Origin: Ectopseudomonas composti
Lineage (GTDB): Bacteria; Pseudomonadota; Gammaproteobacteria; Pseudomonadales; Pseudomonadaceae
Direction: 5' to 3'
Length of the DNA stretch: 7,487 nt
Assembly: GCA_946886245.1 (NCBI GenBank)
Contig: CAMPIF010000204.1
Span: 1 to 7,487, forward strand
Shown here: positions 6,269-7,487 of the stretch, in pieces
Layout: each line of letters begins with the position of its first letter
Numbering within the stretch: the first letter of the stretch is position 1
Position numbers and translations under genes: made by a program
The notes under the pieces: model-generated
The model's input: the letters and a program-made list of their open reading frames with translations, nothing else
What the model was told of the DNA's origin: nothing
Databases searched by the model: none

Positions 6269-6970
6269 ATGCGGGAATTGTTCGAGTTATGCGGTGCCGA
6301 TCCTGAGCTGGTGTTCTCGCCCTACTGCTGGCGCGTACGTCTGGCGCTGGCGCACAAGGGGCTGGACTGGCAGAGCCGACCGACACGTTTCACCGACAAG
6401 GAGTTGATCGCTTTTTCCGGGCAGAAGCTGGTTCCGGTGCTGACCGATGAGGGTGAAACGGTGCATGACAGCCTGGCGATCTTCGCTTACCTGGATCAGC
6501 GTTATCCGCAGCAGCCCTTGCTCGGTGACGCGCTGGCTGCCGAGCGCGCCCGCCTGGTCGAGCGCCTGAGCTTTCATATGGTGCGTGTGCCGCTGTTGAA
6601 GATGCTGATCCCGCGCGTCTGGCAGGTGATCGACCCGGCTGACCGCGAATATTTCCGCAGCAGCCGGGAGAAGGCGCTGGGCATGAGTCTGGAGGCGTTC
6701 GCCGATCCGCAGGGCGGTGAGCGGTTGTTCCGTGAAGGTGTGGCGCCGCTGGAGATGTGGCTGCGCGAACAACCCTTCCTCGAAGGCCAGGCTCCTGGAG
6801 GCTGTGACTACCTGCTGGCCGGCATGCTGCTCTGGGCCTGGTGCCTGGGCGCGCAACCCTGGGCCGACGATTCGGCGCTGGGCGCCTGGTTCGCGCGCAT
6901 CCTGCAGACGTATGAAGCGACTCACGGCCCGGTCAAGCGGGCCGCGATCCACGTGGAGGAAAACCAATGA
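6269..6970 (+). CDS. Glutathione S-transferase family protein, etherase (LigE)-like
   Basis: From the ATG at 6269 this is 233 aa. The thioredoxin-like N-terminal domain (about 1-85) carries [19 protein letters not shown] (16-34), with Ser17 where etherase-like GSTs (LigE, fungal GSTFuA) place their catalytic serine. It then has the cis-proline at VPVL (Pro56) and the gamma-glutamyl binding [15 protein letters not shown] (Asp67-Ser68). An all-helical C-terminal domain follows, including [20 protein letters not shown] (169-188). The protein should be cytosolic and use glutathione, but its substrate cannot be read from the sequence; LigE itself cleaves beta-aryl ethers, and the resemblance does not prove that activity. 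A TTG start at 6248 would add seven residues; I prefer the ATG, which is preceded by a G-rich GGGGTGG. It overlaps the next gene by ATGA, so the two GST genes are very probably one operon. Confidence 0.87.
   Translation: MRELFELCGADPELVFSPYCWRVRLALAHKGLDWQSRPTRFTDKELIAFSGQKLVPVLTDEGETVHDSLAIFAYLDQRYPQQPLLGDALAAERARLVERLSFHMVRVPLLKMLIPRVWQVIDPADREYFRSSREKALGMSLEAFADPQGGERLFREGVAPLEMWLREQPFLEGQAPGGCDYLLAGMLLWAWCLGAQPWADDSALGAWFARILQTYEATHGPVKRAAIHVEENQ
6955..6960 (+). promoter_or_regulatory. Ribosome binding site of yfcG inside the preceding GST gene
   Basis: GGAGGA lies six bases before the ATG at 6967-6969, within the last codons of the upstream GST gene. It confirms the start in the ATGA overlap and suggests coupled translation. 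Confidence 0.8.
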
Positions 6971-7487
6971 TAGACCTGTACTACTGGACCACGCCCAACG
7001 GCCACAAGGTCAGCATCTTTCTCGAGGAAGCCGGGCTGGACTACCGCATCGTTCCGGTGCATATCGGCAAGGGCGAGCAGTTCGCACCCGAGTTTCTCAA
7101 GATCGCACCGAACAACCGCATTCCCGCTATCGTCGATCGAGCGCCGGCCGATGGTGGCGAGCCCATCGCCCTGTTCGAGTCCGGGGCGATTCTCGAATAC
7201 CTGGCCGACAAGAGCGGGCAGTTCCTGCCGCGCGAGACACGCGCGCGTTTCACCGTGCTGCAGTGGCTGTACTGGCAGATGGGCGGCGTTGGCCCGATGG
7301 CGGGGCAGAACCACCACTTCGTGCGCTACGCGCCAGAGCCGATTCCTTACGCCATCGACCGCTATGTGAAGGAAACCGCGCGCCTCTACGGCGTGCTCGA
7401 CCATCAACTGGCCGGTCGTGACTACGTGGCGGGGGAATACTCCATCGCCGACATGGCCATCTACCCCTGGGCCAAGCTGTGGAAGAT
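6967..7487 (+). CDS. yfcG: YfcG-type glutathione-dependent disulfide-bond oxidoreductase (3' end cut)
   Basis: The first 173 codons are inside the window; the E. coli protein has 215 aa, so about 40 residues are missing at the edge. The match to YfcG is close throughout: [20 protein letters not shown] has the active-site Thr9 and Asn11 that in YfcG hold the glutathione thiols in place of a Tyr/Ser/Cys. Also present are [15 protein letters not shown] with the cis-Pro53, [20 protein letters not shown] with Glu71-Ser72, and [20 protein letters not shown] (109-128), typical of nu-class GSTs. YfcG binds two GSH or one GSSG per subunit and reduces disulfides with glutathione, with little classical transferase activity. 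The reaction here is inferred from that close match. The SIAD motif (159-162) is the usual GST fold-stabilising element. The gene overlaps the upstream GST by four bases. Confidence 0.93.
   Translation, partial: MIDLYYWTTPNGHKVSIFLEEAGLDYRIVPVHIGKGEQFAPEFLKIAPNNRIPAIVDRAPADGGEPIALFESGAILEYLADKSGQFLPRETRARFTVLQWLYWQMGGVGPMAGQNHHFVRYAPEPIPYAIDRYVKETARLYGVLDHQLAGRDYVAGEYSIADMAIYPWAKLWK

Noticed and set aside
6287..6967. A 226-codon minus-strand frame opposite the GST gene, and a 178-codon one (5567-6103) opposite tetR
   Set aside because: Both mirror well-supported genes, have no family motifs, and the second crosses the tetR operator and promoter.

Overview
The window looks like chromosomal DNA of a Pseudomonas-type gammaproteobacterium (P. 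aeruginosa / P. mendocina group in the broad sense). The evidence is the high G+C content with G/C-rich third codon positions, a Pseudomonas-style REP element (GCGGAT-AA-ATCCGC followed by TCCTACAGG), and the order yccS / nfeD / stomatin, which I recall from P. aeruginosa (around PA0454-PA0452; locus tags from memory). I see no mobile element, CRISPR array, tRNA or rRNA. The content is mostly core-genome-like.

Left part, minus strand (1-3154). A 723-aa YccS-type inner-membrane protein of the FUSC family is transcribed leftward. It is followed after 57 bp by the N-terminal 308 codons of a 7TMR-DISM membrane sensor (periplasmic DISMED2 sensing domain plus the start of the 7TM block). The sensor's cytoplasmic output domain lies outside the window.

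Middle (3155-5577). A 276-bp divergent intergenic region carries one REP element and a degenerate inverted partner. Rightward from it run a long-form NfeD (signal peptide, ClpP-like Ser/Lys membrane protease domain, five predicted TM helices, C-terminal OB-fold) and a stomatin/slipin (SPFH) protein. Their stop and start codons overlap (TGATG) behind a perfect AAGGAGGT ribosome binding site. This is the classic NfeD protease plus stomatin partner pair of membrane quality control.

Right part (5577-7487). A perfect 26-bp palindrome starts at the last base of the stomatin stop codon. It covers the spacer and -10 of a good sigma70-like promoter, and the predicted transcription start falls on the A of the ATG of a TetR-family regulator. 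The tetR mRNA may therefore be leaderless and autorepressed. The regulator has a GCMLVN cysteine motif at the position of the redox-sensing Cys of NemR. Downstream are an etherase-like (LigE-type) glutathione S-transferase and, overlapping it by ATGA, a YfcG-type glutathione-dependent disulfide reductase cut by the window edge. Together these suggest a small electrophile/oxidant-responsive thiol module: a Cys-bearing repressor plus two GST-fold enzymes.

The most notable features are the tetR operator/promoter/leaderless-start arrangement and the unassigned tetR-gst-yfcG module. I found no clearly unprecedented system.
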